Positions 23,561-31,764 of a stretch of 55,163 nucleotides of DNA are shown here, one piece after another. The DNA is from Gemmatimonadota bacterium. GTDB lineage: Bacteria; Gemmatimonadota; Gemmatimonadetes; Longimicrobiales; Gaopeijiaceae. How positions within the stretch are numbered: position 1 is the stretch's first letter; each line of letters begins with the position of its first letter. A model generated the notes under the pieces. The model did no database searches. It was not told the origin of the DNA and saw only the letters and a program-made list of their open reading frames with translations. Position numbers and translations under genes: made by a program. The stretch spans positions 1 to 55,163 of the forward strand of contig JAJDVT010000031.1 in NCBI GenBank assembly GCA_022826005.1. Reading direction: 5' to 3'.

Positions 23561-24954
23561 CTGCCGGCACCTCCACCACGCCCCAGCCCCCCCACCACCT
23601 CCCCCAGCACGGCCACCGCCTCATCCAGCTGCTCCCCGGTCACGTACGGTGCCGGGCCCAGGCGCAGCACGCGGCCGCGATAGTCCGCGTAGACGCCACG
23701 CCCGCGCAGCTTGCAGCAAATCTCCCCGGCGACGGGCGTTTCCATGGTCAGGAAGCCACCGCGCCGCGACAGCCGCACGGCCGGGTCCCGGCTCAGAACC
23801 CCAGGATCGAGGTCCAGCGCGTCCACCCCCGCCGCCAGCCGCCGGATCTGCGCGAGGCTCGCATCCCGAAGCCGGTCCACCGTCAGCCCCTGCTCCCGGA
23901 AGAACCGGAAGACCGCCGCGGCGCGGTAGTGGCTCACCGGGTCGTACGTGGAGCCGGCGAAGCGGACATCGCCCTCGTCGTATATCACTCGCCGCCGCGC
24001 ACCGCCACCTCCAGCGGCACCCACATCACCACCGGCGCCTCCGGATCCCCCCCCACCGCCCTCGCCCCCACCGCCCTCGCCCCCGCCACCCGCCCCCGCC
24101 AGCGTCCCGAACTCCGCGAACCACCCCGTCACCACCGGCCGCAGCCGACAGTCATGTGGAATCCTCAGAAAGCAGTTCCCCTCCCCGAGCTGGCAGTACT
24201 TGTACCCACCCCCCACCACGAACGCGCTCTCCAGCCCCATCCCGACCACCGAAAACGGCACCGCGTTCAGCGAATGGTAGGCATCCACGAGCAACTCCGC
24301 CCCGACCCGGGCACACGTCGCGGCCACCTCGCCGAGTCCCTCCACGATCCTCGCGTCGCGAAACAGTACGGACGACACCAGCACCGCGGCGGTCCGGTAG
24401 TCCAGCTCGCGGATCAGTCGTTCGGCCAAGGAATCGCCCCCCGCGCGCGCCGACCGCGCGCCGCTGACCACTCCATCGCCATCCAGATGCACTTTGTTCG
24501 CTCCCCGAACAAAGTCCACCCCCACCCTCACCACCTCGATCCCCTCCTCCTCCAGCCGGTCGAGCTGCCGCCGGATCGTGTGGAACTCGCCGTCCGTCGT
24601 CACCAGCCTCGGCCGCTCCCCCAGCGGCAGCGCCGACAGGAACCGGACCAGCAGCTCGTGCGTGTTCTGCCCCAGCGCGATGTGCCCGTCCGCGTCGTCC
24701 AGCAGCCGCCGGTACCCGGCCCGCACCTCTTCGGCCACCTCGAAGGCCGGGCCCCACTTGTCGTCGACCATCTCCGCGGCGTCCAGCCACGCCTGCTGCT
24801 GCGCCTCGAAAGCCACATCCGGCCACGCCTGGTGGGAGTGTCCGGTGAGCAGCACCCGCTCCGACACCCGAAAGCGCGAGTAGTGGCGCGCGAGCTCCTC
24901 GGGCGCAATGCCGCCGCTATTGAACGAGGACGACCCCGCACCGCGCCCGGTCAA
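23557..24954 (-). CDS. kynU: Kynureninase-type PLP enzyme with Gly-rich insertion
   Basis: A 465-residue aspartate-aminotransferase-fold protein. The PLP Lys is Lys252 in GGGYKYCQLGEGN, preceded by the pocket motif VDAYHSLNAVPF. GHSHQAWPDVAFEAQQQAW is the typical kynureninase opening. A Gly/Glu-rich low-complexity stretch of about 35 residues (residues ~285-320) is inserted between WFAEFG and VIYDEG. Kynureninase hydrolyses kynurenine to anthranilate and alanine. The neighbour tryptophan dioxygenase supports this over a generic class V aminotransferase. TTG 24954 is the assigned start; a later one cannot be ruled out. Confidence 0.8.
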   Translation of the reverse strand: MTGRGAGSSSFNSGGIAPEELARHYSRFRVSERVLLTGHSHQAWPDVAFEAQQQAWLDAAEMVDDKWGPAFEVAEEVRAGYRRLLDDADGHIALGQNTHELLVRFLSALPLGERPRLVTTDGEFHTIRRQLDRLEEEGIEVVRVGVDFVRGANKVHLDGDGVVSGARSARAGGDSLAERLIRELDYRTAAVLVSSVLFRDARIVEGLGEVAATCARVGAELLVDAYHSLNAVPFSVVGMGLESAFVVGGGYKYCQLGEGNCFLRIPHDCRLRPVVTGWFAEFGTLAGAGGGGEGGGGEGGGGGSGGAGGDVGAAGGGGARRRVIYDEGDVRFAGSTYDPVSHYRAAAVFRFFREQGLTVDRLRDASLAQIRRLAAGVDALDLDPGVLSRDPAVRLSRRGGFLTMETPVAGEICCKLRGRGVYADYRGRVLRLGPAPYVTGEQLDEAVAVLGEVVGGLGRGGGAGS

Positions 24955-24988
24955 GGCCGCTGCCTCCGGCTTCGCGCGCCACCCCCCC

Positions 24989-25780
24989 TCACAGCGCCGA
25001 CCTGATCTCCCACAGATCCGGAAACGCGGGATGCATCGTCGTCACCAGGTAGGCCACACCCGCGCTGTCGCCGGTGCCCGGCTTGTTGCCGATCGTGCGC
25101 TCGACCATCTTGATGTGCCGGTAGCGCCACTCCTGGAACCCCTCGTCCAGGTCCACCAGCCGCTCGCAGAGGTTCACCGCCTCCGGGTCCGAACGGTACA
25201 GGCCGATCAGGACCTTCTGCACCTCGGGGTCGGGCTCCACCGGTCTGCTGACATCCCGGTCGAGCACCCGCTGCGGAATCGCGTACCCCCTGCCGGCCAG
25301 GAATCGCAGGAAGGCGTCCCAGAGCGACGGCTCGTTCAGTCTCCGTTTCAGCCGCCGGTGCTCGTCGGGGTCCGGAAACGTCTTCAGGTACTTGGCCCGC
25401 TTCATTCCCATCGCGAACTCCAGCTCCCTGAACTGCGCGGACTGGAACCCGCTGGCGGTTTCGAGCCGGTCGCGGAAGGACTCGAATTCGATGGGCGTCA
25501 TCGTCTCCAGGATGTCGAGCTGGCCCACCAGCACCTTCATGATCGAGCGCACGCGCTTGAGGGTCGCGGCGGCCCGGGCGCCTTCGCCGCTGATGAAGAG
25601 ACCCCGCGCATGGTCGATTTCGTGCAGCGACGCCTTGAACCACAGCTCGTGGACCTGGTGGACGATGATGAAGAGCATCTCGTCGTGTTCCGGCGGGTCG
25701 GAGAGCGGCCTCTGCAGCGACAGCAGCTCCGGGAGCATTGCGAAGTACTGGTAGTTCATCGGCGCTTTTTCGTCATTCAT
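24989..25780 (-). CDS. kynA: Tryptophan 2,3-dioxygenase
   Basis: A 263-residue protein. The N-terminal motif HQVHELWFKASLHEID is the family signature, and the proximal heme His is His222 in EWRYRHIKMVERTIG, followed by the substrate-binding loop GTGDSAG. Length matches bacterial TDOs of about 260-280 residues. It opens the indole ring of L-tryptophan to N-formylkynurenine, the first step of the kynurenine pathway. It lies between the aminobenzoyl-CoA oxygenase gene and kynureninase, with gaps of 19 and 34 nt, in the same transcript. Confidence 0.95.
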   Translation of the reverse strand: MNDEKAPMNYQYFAMLPELLSLQRPLSDPPEHDEMLFIIVHQVHELWFKASLHEIDHARGLFISGEGARAAATLKRVRSIMKVLVGQLDILETMTPIEFESFRDRLETASGFQSAQFRELEFAMGMKRAKYLKTFPDPDEHRRLKRRLNEPSLWDAFLRFLAGRGYAIPQRVLDRDVSRPVEPDPEVQKVLIGLYRSDPEAVNLCERLVDLDEGFQEWRYRHIKMVERTIGNKPGTGDSAGVAYLVTTMHPAFPDLWEIRSAL

Positions 25781-25799
25781 CGCCCGTCGTCATCTCCCG

Positions 25800-28424
25800 T
25801 CATTCGTCTCCTGCATTCGGTCCATATGCGCCCGCGGCGGCCCCGAACCGCGGCGTGTAGCGGTCGAGCGTCTCGTACTGGGGAGGCCATGGCAGTGGAT
25901 ACCCCAGCGCGTATGCGGCGTGCCGTGTCCAGTATGGATCCCAGAGGTGGGCACGCGCCATGAGGCACATGTCCGCGCGCCCCGCCGCGATGATCCCGTT
26001 TACGTCCTCGAACGATGAGATGTTGCCCACGGCCATCGTGGCGATCCCGACTTCGTGGCGGATCCGGTCGGCGAAGGGCGTCTGGAACTGGCGACCGTAG
26101 CGGGGACGCTGGTAGGGGACGGTCTGCCCGCTCGAAACGTCCACGATGTCGCACCCGTGCGACTTCAGCGCCCGCGCGATCTCGACGGCGTCTTCGGGTT
26201 CGTTCCCGCCGGGCCACCAGTCCACCGCCGACAGCCGCACCGAGAGCGGTTTTTCGTCCGGCCACAGCGTCCGCACCGCGTCCACGACACGCAACGGAAA
26301 ACGCAGCCGGTTCCCGAGGCTCCCGCCGTACCGGTCCGTGCGCATGTTGGTCAGCGGAGACAGGAAGCTGGCCAGCAGGTAGCCGTGCGCCATGTGGATC
26401 TCGACCATGTCGAAGCCGGCCTCGATGGCCATCGCCGTGGAGCGCTCGAAGTCGCGCACGAGGGCGTCCATGCCCGCCTCGTCCAGCTCCGCCGGGACCG
26501 GGCTGTGGTCGAAGAACCCGATGGGCGAAGCCGACACGATGGGCCAGCCTCCGTCTTCCAGAGGCTCGTTGGGGCCCTCCCAGTCGAGCCGGGTGGCCCC
26601 CTTGCGGCCGGCGTGGCCGAGCTGGATGCCGACTTTCGCGCTTGTGAAACGCTTCACAAAGTCGGTCAGGCGGCGCCAGGCGGCGACGTGTTCCGCCATG
26701 TACAGGCCCGCGCATCCGTGTGAGATGCGCCCGTCGCGCCCGATCGCGGTCATCTCAGCCATGATGAGCCCCGCGCCACCCACCGCGCGCGAACCCAGGT
26801 TGACCAGGTGCCAGTCGTCGACCGTGCCGTCAGCCGCCGAGTACTGGCACATGGCGGAAACGCCCACCCGATTGCGGAGCACCAGATCGCGCAGTCGGAA
26901 GGGCGTGAAGAGGGGGGGCGGGGGCGGATAGGGGGCGCCGAAGGGCGTATCGGATCCCGTGCGGCTGCCGGATCCCGGGCGGCTGCCGGACCCCGGGCGG
27001 CTGTCGGACCCCGGGCGGCTGCCCGGTTCGGTTGCCCCCTTCGTCGCGGCCCGGTCAGCCGTTTCGTCCCGCCGAATCCCCAGCGCAGCCTCATTCCTGG
27101 CTATCGTGACGCCCGACTGCTCTTCGGCCTTGCGCGCCACCCACCCGTCGATCCGGTCAACGAACTCCGGATCCCGTTCGCGCAGGTTCTCGTGCGAGAT
27201 GCGCAGGCTGCGAGTCAGCAGCGAGAATGCGAACTGGGTGGGCTCGAGGCGGAAGTAGCGCTCGGTGTCCTCGAACCACTGGAGGCTGGCCTGGGCGGCC
27301 CGCTGCAGAGACTCGACCGGGCGGCGGCGCTCGTCTTCGTAGGCGGTGAGGGCGGCGGCGAGATCCCGGCGGTCCACACCCGCCACCCTTCCCGGCCCAT
27401 CCAGCCCTTCCATCGCCCGCGCCAGCGCAATCGCATCCAGCATCGCCAGGCGCGTCCCCGAGCCCACCGAGAAGTGTGCAGTGTGGGCCGCATCCCCGAG
27501 CAGCACGACATTCCCCGCCGACCAGCACCGATTGACGATCGTCGGGAACTGGCGCCACACCGAGCGGTTGCGGATCAGCGGGTGGCCGTCCAGTTCGTCG
27601 GCGAAGAGGCGCGAGAGGAAGCAGACCGTCTCCTCCTCGCTGGCCGCGTCCATCCCGGCGCGGCGCCAGGTCCGCTCGGTGGCCTCGACGATGAAGGTGG
27701 ACTTGCCGCTCGCGTCGTACTGGTAGGCGTGCACGCGCCACAGGCCGTGCTCGTCCTCGCGGAAGTGGAAGGTGAAGGCGGGAAAGGGCCGCGTCGTGCC
27801 CAGCCAGACGAAGCGGTTGGGGCGAAGGTCGACTTCCGGCTCGAAGGCTTCCGCGAAGCAGTCCCGCACCGTGCTGTTGATGCCGTCCGCGCCGATGACG
27901 AGGTCGGCGTCGAAGTGGGCGGGCAGGTCGGTGTCGAAGTGGGCCTTGGGGTCGTTGGCAGGCTGGGTCGTCAGGCCCGTGCCGAGGTGGGCTTGCAGGT
28001 CGCGGTCGAAGCCGGCTTCCGGGTCGGCGGGCCGGTTGGTGAGCGCCCTGGCCGAGGCCGACGCCACATCCGCCTCGAAGTGCAGGCCGACCCCGACCTC
28101 TCGGCAACGCCGGTGCAGCAACATCAGCAGCGCGCGCCGCGACAGCCCTGCGAAGCCATGTCCGGTCGACCGCAGCAGCTCGCCCTGGTAGTGGATGTGG
28201 ATGTCGTCCCAGTGGTAGAAACGCTCCTCGATGGCTTGGAGCGTGGGCGCATCCGCCTCGCGCACTTCGTCCAGGGTGGCGTCCGAGAAGACGACGCCGA
28301 AGCCGAAGGTGTCGTCCGGGCGGTTGCGCTCGAAGACTTCGACGGTTCGCGACGGGTCGGACTTCTTCAGGAGCAGCGCGGCGAAGAGGCCGCCGGGCCC
28401 CCCGCCGATCACGTTGATCCTCAC
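25800..28424 (-). CDS. 2-Aminobenzoyl-CoA monooxygenase/reductase-type fusion
   Basis: An 874-residue protein from GTG 28424, overlapping the acyl-CoA dehydrogenase stop by 4 nt (GTGA). The N-terminal half is a class A flavin monooxygenase: INVIGGGPGGLFAALLLKK, VIGADGINSTVRD and GDAAHTAHFSVGSG. The C-terminal half is an old-yellow-enzyme domain (LRNRVGVSAMCQYSAADG, GIQLGHAGRKG, HGYLLASFLSP). This fusion occurs in 2-aminobenzoyl-CoA monooxygenase/reductase and in salicylyl-CoA 5-hydroxylases. Kynurenine-pathway neighbours favour the aminobenzoyl-CoA role, oxidising and then reducing the ring. It carries a ~40-residue insert before DADLVIGADG and an SRPGSG-type linker between domains. Confidence 0.85.
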   Translation of the reverse strand: MRINVIGGGPGGLFAALLLKKSDPSRTVEVFERNRPDDTFGFGVVFSDATLDEVREADAPTLQAIEERFYHWDDIHIHYQGELLRSTGHGFAGLSRRALLMLLHRRCREVGVGLHFEADVASASARALTNRPADPEAGFDRDLQAHLGTGLTTQPANDPKAHFDTDLPAHFDADLVIGADGINSTVRDCFAEAFEPEVDLRPNRFVWLGTTRPFPAFTFHFREDEHGLWRVHAYQYDASGKSTFIVEATERTWRRAGMDAASEEETVCFLSRLFADELDGHPLIRNRSVWRQFPTIVNRCWSAGNVVLLGDAAHTAHFSVGSGTRLAMLDAIALARAMEGLDGPGRVAGVDRRDLAAALTAYEDERRRPVESLQRAAQASLQWFEDTERYFRLEPTQFAFSLLTRSLRISHENLRERDPEFVDRIDGWVARKAEEQSGVTIARNEAALGIRRDETADRAATKGATEPGSRPGSDSRPGSGSRPGSGSRTGSDTPFGAPYPPPPPLFTPFRLRDLVLRNRVGVSAMCQYSAADGTVDDWHLVNLGSRAVGGAGLIMAEMTAIGRDGRISHGCAGLYMAEHVAAWRRLTDFVKRFTSAKVGIQLGHAGRKGATRLDWEGPNEPLEDGGWPIVSASPIGFFDHSPVPAELDEAGMDALVRDFERSTAMAIEAGFDMVEIHMAHGYLLASFLSPLTNMRTDRYGGSLGNRLRFPLRVVDAVRTLWPDEKPLSVRLSAVDWWPGGNEPEDAVEIARALKSHGCDIVDVSSGQTVPYQRPRYGRQFQTPFADRIRHEVGIATMAVGNISSFEDVNGIIAAGRADMCLMARAHLWDPYWTRHAAYALGYPLPWPPQYETLDRYTPRFGAAAGAYGPNAGDE
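26959..27030. repeat. Four 18-bp tandem repeats encoding the inter-domain linker
   Basis: Four near-identical 18-bp units of the form GGGCGGCTGCCGGACCCC run from 26959 to 27030. On the minus strand they encode SRPGSx-type hexapeptides in the linker between the monooxygenase and old-yellow-enzyme halves of the fusion enzyme. In-frame copy-number change would alter linker length. Confidence 0.85.
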
Positions 28425-29629
28425 TGCCCCGAATCCCGCACCAGCCCCCCGCCGATGATAAGGTGCTGGATCTCGGTCGTTCCCTCGTAGATCCGCAGCG
28501 CCCGCACGGCCCGGTACAGGCGGTCCACGGGATGGTCCGCCACCACCCCCCGTCCCCCCAGAACCTGCACGGCACGGTCCACGATCCGCTGGGCCGCCTC
28601 CGTCGCGAACGACTTCGCCATCGCGGCCTCCATCGTGATCCGCTCCGCCCCCCGGTCCTTCTCCCACCCGGCCCGGTACGCCAGCAGCCGCCCCGCCGTC
28701 AGCTCCGTCGCCGACACGGCCAGCTTCTCCTGGACCAGCTGGAACGACGACAGCGTCCGCCCGAACTGCTCCCGCCGACGCGCGTGCCGCACCGCCTCCC
28801 AGAGTGCCCGCCCCGCCATCCCGCACGCCCCGGCTGCCACCGTCGGGCGAAGCCGGTCGAGCGTCGCCATTCCGGTCTTGAAGCCCGCGCCCTCGTCGCC
28901 CAGCATCGCGTCCGCTTTCACCCGGCAACCCTCGAACCGCAGCTCGCCCAGCGGGTGCGGCGCGCTCATCACCTGCGCGCCGGCGAACTCGAACCCGTCC
29001 GCATCGGCGGGCACCACGAAGCAGGAGATCCCCCGCGTCCCCGCCTCCGGATCCGTCGCCGCGAAGACCACATGGAAGTCCGCAACGCCCGCATTCGAGA
29101 TGAAGCTCTTCGCGCCGTCGAGCACGTACCCGTCCCCGTCCCGCACCGCCCGGGTCGTCATCGAGGCCACGTCCGACCCCGCCTCCCGCTCCGTCATGGC
29201 GAATGCGCCCATCGCCTCGCCGGCCACCGCGCGCGCCGCCCACCCCCCGGGATCCCGCCCCGCGACCAGCGCCGGTGTCGCGCTCAATCCCTGCAGCGCG
29301 AAGACGGCGTCCGCCAGCGGCGACCACCAAGCCAGCACCTCGCGCGCCACCAGGCAGCCGCGTACATCCCCGTCCCGAATCGGCTCGAAGAGGCCGGCGC
29401 TGCCCATCAGCCCCAGCAGCTCGCGCGCCCGGACCCGCGCCGCCGCGTCGCTATCCGGGTCGCGCCTGCCCCGGGAGTCGGACCCGCCCGCGGCCCGGCC
29501 ATCTCCGGCATCCCCCCCATCCCCGATCTCCTCCCGGCAGAACGCCACCACCCGTTCCCGGAACTCCCGGTGCCGCGGCTCGATGAAGGTCGCGACCGGG
29601 TCCAGCGACAGCCCCTCGCGGCTAATCAA
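28421..29629 (-). CDS. Acyl-CoA dehydrogenase
   Basis: About 402 residues from a TTG at 29629; no ATG is available upstream in frame, and the start overlaps the end of the enoyl-CoA hydratase gene by 8 nt. Family motifs include AMTEREAGSDVASMTT, the FAD-binding ISNAGVADFHVVFA, RREQFGRTLSSFQLVQEKLA and the catalytic Glu in LRIYEGTTEIQHL. It oxidises an acyl-CoA at C2-C3 and passes electrons to ETF. In this operon the substrate is expected to be a ring-reduced or ring-opened CoA ester from 2-aminobenzoyl-CoA. A Gly/Asp/Arg-rich insert lies near residues 20-55. Confidence 0.88.
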   Translation of the reverse strand: MISREGLSLDPVATFIEPRHREFRERVVAFCREEIGDGGDAGDGRAAGGSDSRGRRDPDSDAAARVRARELLGLMGSAGLFEPIRDGDVRGCLVAREVLAWWSPLADAVFALQGLSATPALVAGRDPGGWAARAVAGEAMGAFAMTEREAGSDVASMTTRAVRDGDGYVLDGAKSFISNAGVADFHVVFAATDPEAGTRGISCFVVPADADGFEFAGAQVMSAPHPLGELRFEGCRVKADAMLGDEGAGFKTGMATLDRLRPTVAAGACGMAGRALWEAVRHARRREQFGRTLSSFQLVQEKLAVSATELTAGRLLAYRAGWEKDRGAERITMEAAMAKSFATEAAQRIVDRAVQVLGGRGVVADHPVDRLYRAVRALRIYEGTTEIQHLIIGGGLVRDSGQ

Positions 29630-30443
29630 AGCGCGGCTTCCGCTTCTCGACGAAGGCGTCGTAGGCCTCGCGGAAGTTCGGGTTGAGCATGCAGGCCGCC
29701 TGCGCGCGCGCCTCCGCTTCCAGCGCCTCCTCCAGCCCCATGTGTGCCTCGCTGTTGAGCGCGTCCTTGGTGACCTGGAGCGCGAAAGACGGCCCCCGTG
29801 CCAGCTTCTCGGCGAATGCGGTCGCTTGGGAGAGCGCCTCGCCGTCCGGCACCAGCCGGTTGTAGAGCCCGATCCGGTGGGCCTCCGCCGCGTCGATGAA
29901 CGCGCCGGACATGAGGAGTTCGGTTGCGCGGCCCAGCCCGACGATCCGCGGCAGGAGCCAGGCCGCGCCCATGTCGGCACCGGACAGTCCGACGCGCGTG
30001 AAGAGGTACGCGATCCGCGCCGACTTCGCCGCGATCCGAACGTCGCACGCCGTCGCGATGACCGCCCCTGCGCCCGCCACCGTCCCGTTCAGCGCCGCCA
30101 CGACCGGCTGCCGGCATTGCCGGATCGCCGCGATCAGGTCGCAGGTCATGCGCGTGAACTCCAGCAGCCCCTCGAAATCGCGTTCGAAGAGCGCACCGAT
30201 GATGTCCTCGACATCGCCGCCGGTGCAGAACCCGCGGCCGGCCCCGGTGATCACGATCGCGCGCACCCCGGGCTCCGTGTCGAGCGCCCGGAAGGTGTTC
30301 CGGAGCTCGTCGTAGACTTCGAAGGTGAGCGCGTTGAGCCGTTCCGGGCGGTTGAGGGTGATCCGCGCGACTGCGGTATCCGGGTCCGCGTCGAGGAGGA
30401 AGGAGCGGGGGGGTTCGAGGTCGGGGGATTTCAGGGCGGTCAT
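29622..30443 (-). CDS. Enoyl-CoA hydratase/isomerase family protein
   Basis: A 273-residue protein from ATG 30443, coupled to the RidA stop by ATGA overlap. The crotonase fold is clear: ITLNRPERLNALTFEVYDEL, oxyanion-hole GAGRGFCTGGDV and ALNGTVAGAGAVIATACDVR. The first catalytic Glu position (VAGAGAVIA) is not Glu here, so it may be a hydrolase or isomerase of the crotonase superfamily rather than a simple hydratase. In this operon it could act on the dearomatised ring CoA ester, including hydrolytic ring opening. Upstream in-frame codons run through other genes and are not used. Confidence 0.85.
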   Translation of the reverse strand: MTALKSPDLEPPRSFLLDADPDTAVARITLNRPERLNALTFEVYDELRNTFRALDTEPGVRAIVITGAGRGFCTGGDVEDIIGALFERDFEGLLEFTRMTCDLIAAIRQCRQPVVAALNGTVAGAGAVIATACDVRIAAKSARIAYLFTRVGLSGADMGAAWLLPRIVGLGRATELLMSGAFIDAAEAHRIGLYNRLVPDGEALSQATAFAEKLARGPSFALQVTKDALNSEAHMGLEEALEAEARAQAACMLNPNFREAYDAFVEKRKPRFD

Positions 30444-30889
30444 GGCTTCTCCGTCCGCGTGAGATCGCGCGTGGCGTGTGGCGGGCGCAGGTGCGCCTGC
30501 GGGATGACCGCCGTCGCCTCGACCTCCACCACCGCACGCGGATCGACCAGTTCGGTCACGGCCACGAGCGACATGGCCGGGAAGTGCTTCCCGAACACCG
30601 CCCTGTACGCGGCCCCAATCTCGGCCAGCGATCCCCGGTAGGCCACCATGTCGGTCACGTAGACGGTAAGTCGGCCCACATCGGCGGCCGTCCCCCCCGC
30701 CCCCTCCACCACCCGCTTCACGTTGGCGAGCGCGGCTCCGAACTGCGCGGCGAGATCCGCCCCCGGCCCTTCCCCCACCCCGATCTGCCCCGCCACGAAC
30801 AGCACGCGGCCACCCTCCGGCGCGAGCATCCCGTTGTTCCACCCGCGGGGGCACCCCATCGCCTCCGGGTTGATGATCTCGTACGTCAC
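30440..30889 (-). CDS. RidA-family enamine/imine deaminase-like protein
   Basis: A 149-residue protein from GTG 30889, overlapping the SDR stop by 4 nt. RidA pattern: VLFVAGQIGV, GRLTVYVTDMVAYRGSLAEI and the end VEVEATAV with the conserved Glu. The usual substrate-binding Arg in PARSCVEV is Met here (PAMSLVAV). RidA proteins hydrolyse enamines and imines. The dearomatised product of 2-aminobenzoyl-CoA is itself an enamine, so removal of ammonia from it is a coherent role, and a CoA thioester would not need a carboxylate-binding Arg. That last point is inference. Confidence 0.8.
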   Translation of the reverse strand: MTYEIINPEAMGCPRGWNNGMLAPEGGRVLFVAGQIGVGEGPGADLAAQFGAALANVKRVVEGAGGTAADVGRLTVYVTDMVAYRGSLAEIGAAYRAVFGKHFPAMSLVAVTELVDPRAVVEVEATAVIPQAHLRPPHATRDLTRTEKP

Positions 30890-31764
30890 CCCGCCGCCCT
30901 CCCCCCGCCGCGCACCACCAGTTCACTGCCCTGCAGCGCCGCCGCCTCCTCCGCCATGAAGGTCATCACGGCGTGCGCCACCTCGCGCGGCGTGATGAGC
31001 CGTCCGCCCGGCTGCATCTCCTCCAGGCCCGACCGGACCGCGTCGGCGTCCCGGCCCGTCTTCGCCGCGATCCGCTCGATGTTCTCGTCCGTCATGGGCG
31101 TGTCCACGTAGCTCGGGCAGACCGAGTTGACCGTCACTCCCGTCCCGCCCAGCTCCTCGGCGAGGCACCTCGTCATTCCGATCAGCGCGTGCTTGGAGGC
31201 GGCGTAGGCGGTGATGTAGCGGGCACCCACGAGGCTCGCGACCGACGCCACGTTCACGATCCGTCCCCAGCCGCGCTCCAGCATCCCCGGGAGGAACGCC
31301 TGCGTGACGAGCAGCGTCCCGGTGGCGTTCACCCGGTGGACCTCCTCCCACTGCTCCGGCGTCACCTTGAGGAAGGGTGCCGAGCGGGCCACCCCGGCGT
31401 TGTTGACGAGGATGTCCACGCTGCCCAGGAGCTCTTCGGCCTGGGCAGCCATCGCCGCGACGGAATCGGGCTCGGTCACGTCGCAGGTGACTGCGAACGC
31501 CGTGCGGCCGCGCGCCCGCAAACCGTCGGCCACCGCGTCGATTTCGGGCGCGCTCCGCGCCGTCACGACGACCGGCACCCCCGATGCCGCCAGTTCTTCA
31601 GCCACCGCCGCGCCGATTCCGCGGCCTCCGCCGGTGACGACGGCACCCTTGCCGGCATGTGTCACGGTCAAGCTGCGCCTGAGCTGTTCGACCTCCTCCG
31701 TTTTCAGCTTCCTGGCCAGCTCGTCGAAGGCCTCGAACTGCGCCCGCTTCCCGGCGTCGCTCAT
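30886..31764 (-). CDS. Short-chain dehydrogenase/reductase
   Basis: A 292-residue SDR with a 40-residue charged N-terminal extension (MSDAGKRAQFEAFDELARKL). The Rossmann motif is TGGGRGIG (about 45-52), with NNAG at 115-118. The catalytic Ser lies in NVASVASLVG and Tyr/Lys in YAASK. It oxidises or reduces a hydroxyacyl/ketone intermediate with NAD(P). ATG 31764 overlaps the creatininase-family stop (ATGA). In an anthraniloyl-CoA pathway it would act as the 3-hydroxyacyl-CoA-dehydrogenase-like step on the ring-derived CoA ester. Confidence 0.9.
   Translation of the reverse strand: MSDAGKRAQFEAFDELARKLKTEEVEQLRRSLTVTHAGKGAVVTGGGRGIGAAVAEELAASGVPVVVTARSAPEIDAVADGLRARGRTAFAVTCDVTEPDSVAAMAAQAEELLGSVDILVNNAGVARSAPFLKVTPEQWEEVHRVNATGTLLVTQAFLPGMLERGWGRIVNVASVASLVGARYITAYAASKHALIGMTRCLAEELGGTGVTVNSVCPSYVDTPMTDENIERIAAKTGRDADAVRSGLEEMQPGGRLITPREVAHAVMTFMAEEAAALQGSELVVRGGGRAAG

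Noticed and set aside
26808-28490. 560-aa plus-strand frame opposite the fusion oxygenase
   Set aside because: Shadow frame; the minus-strand product has FAD and old-yellow-enzyme motifs.
28424-29330. N-terminal extension of the fusion oxygenase to 29330
   Set aside because: This part overlaps acyl-CoA dehydrogenase in another frame and is low-complexity; the GTGA-coupled start fits better.
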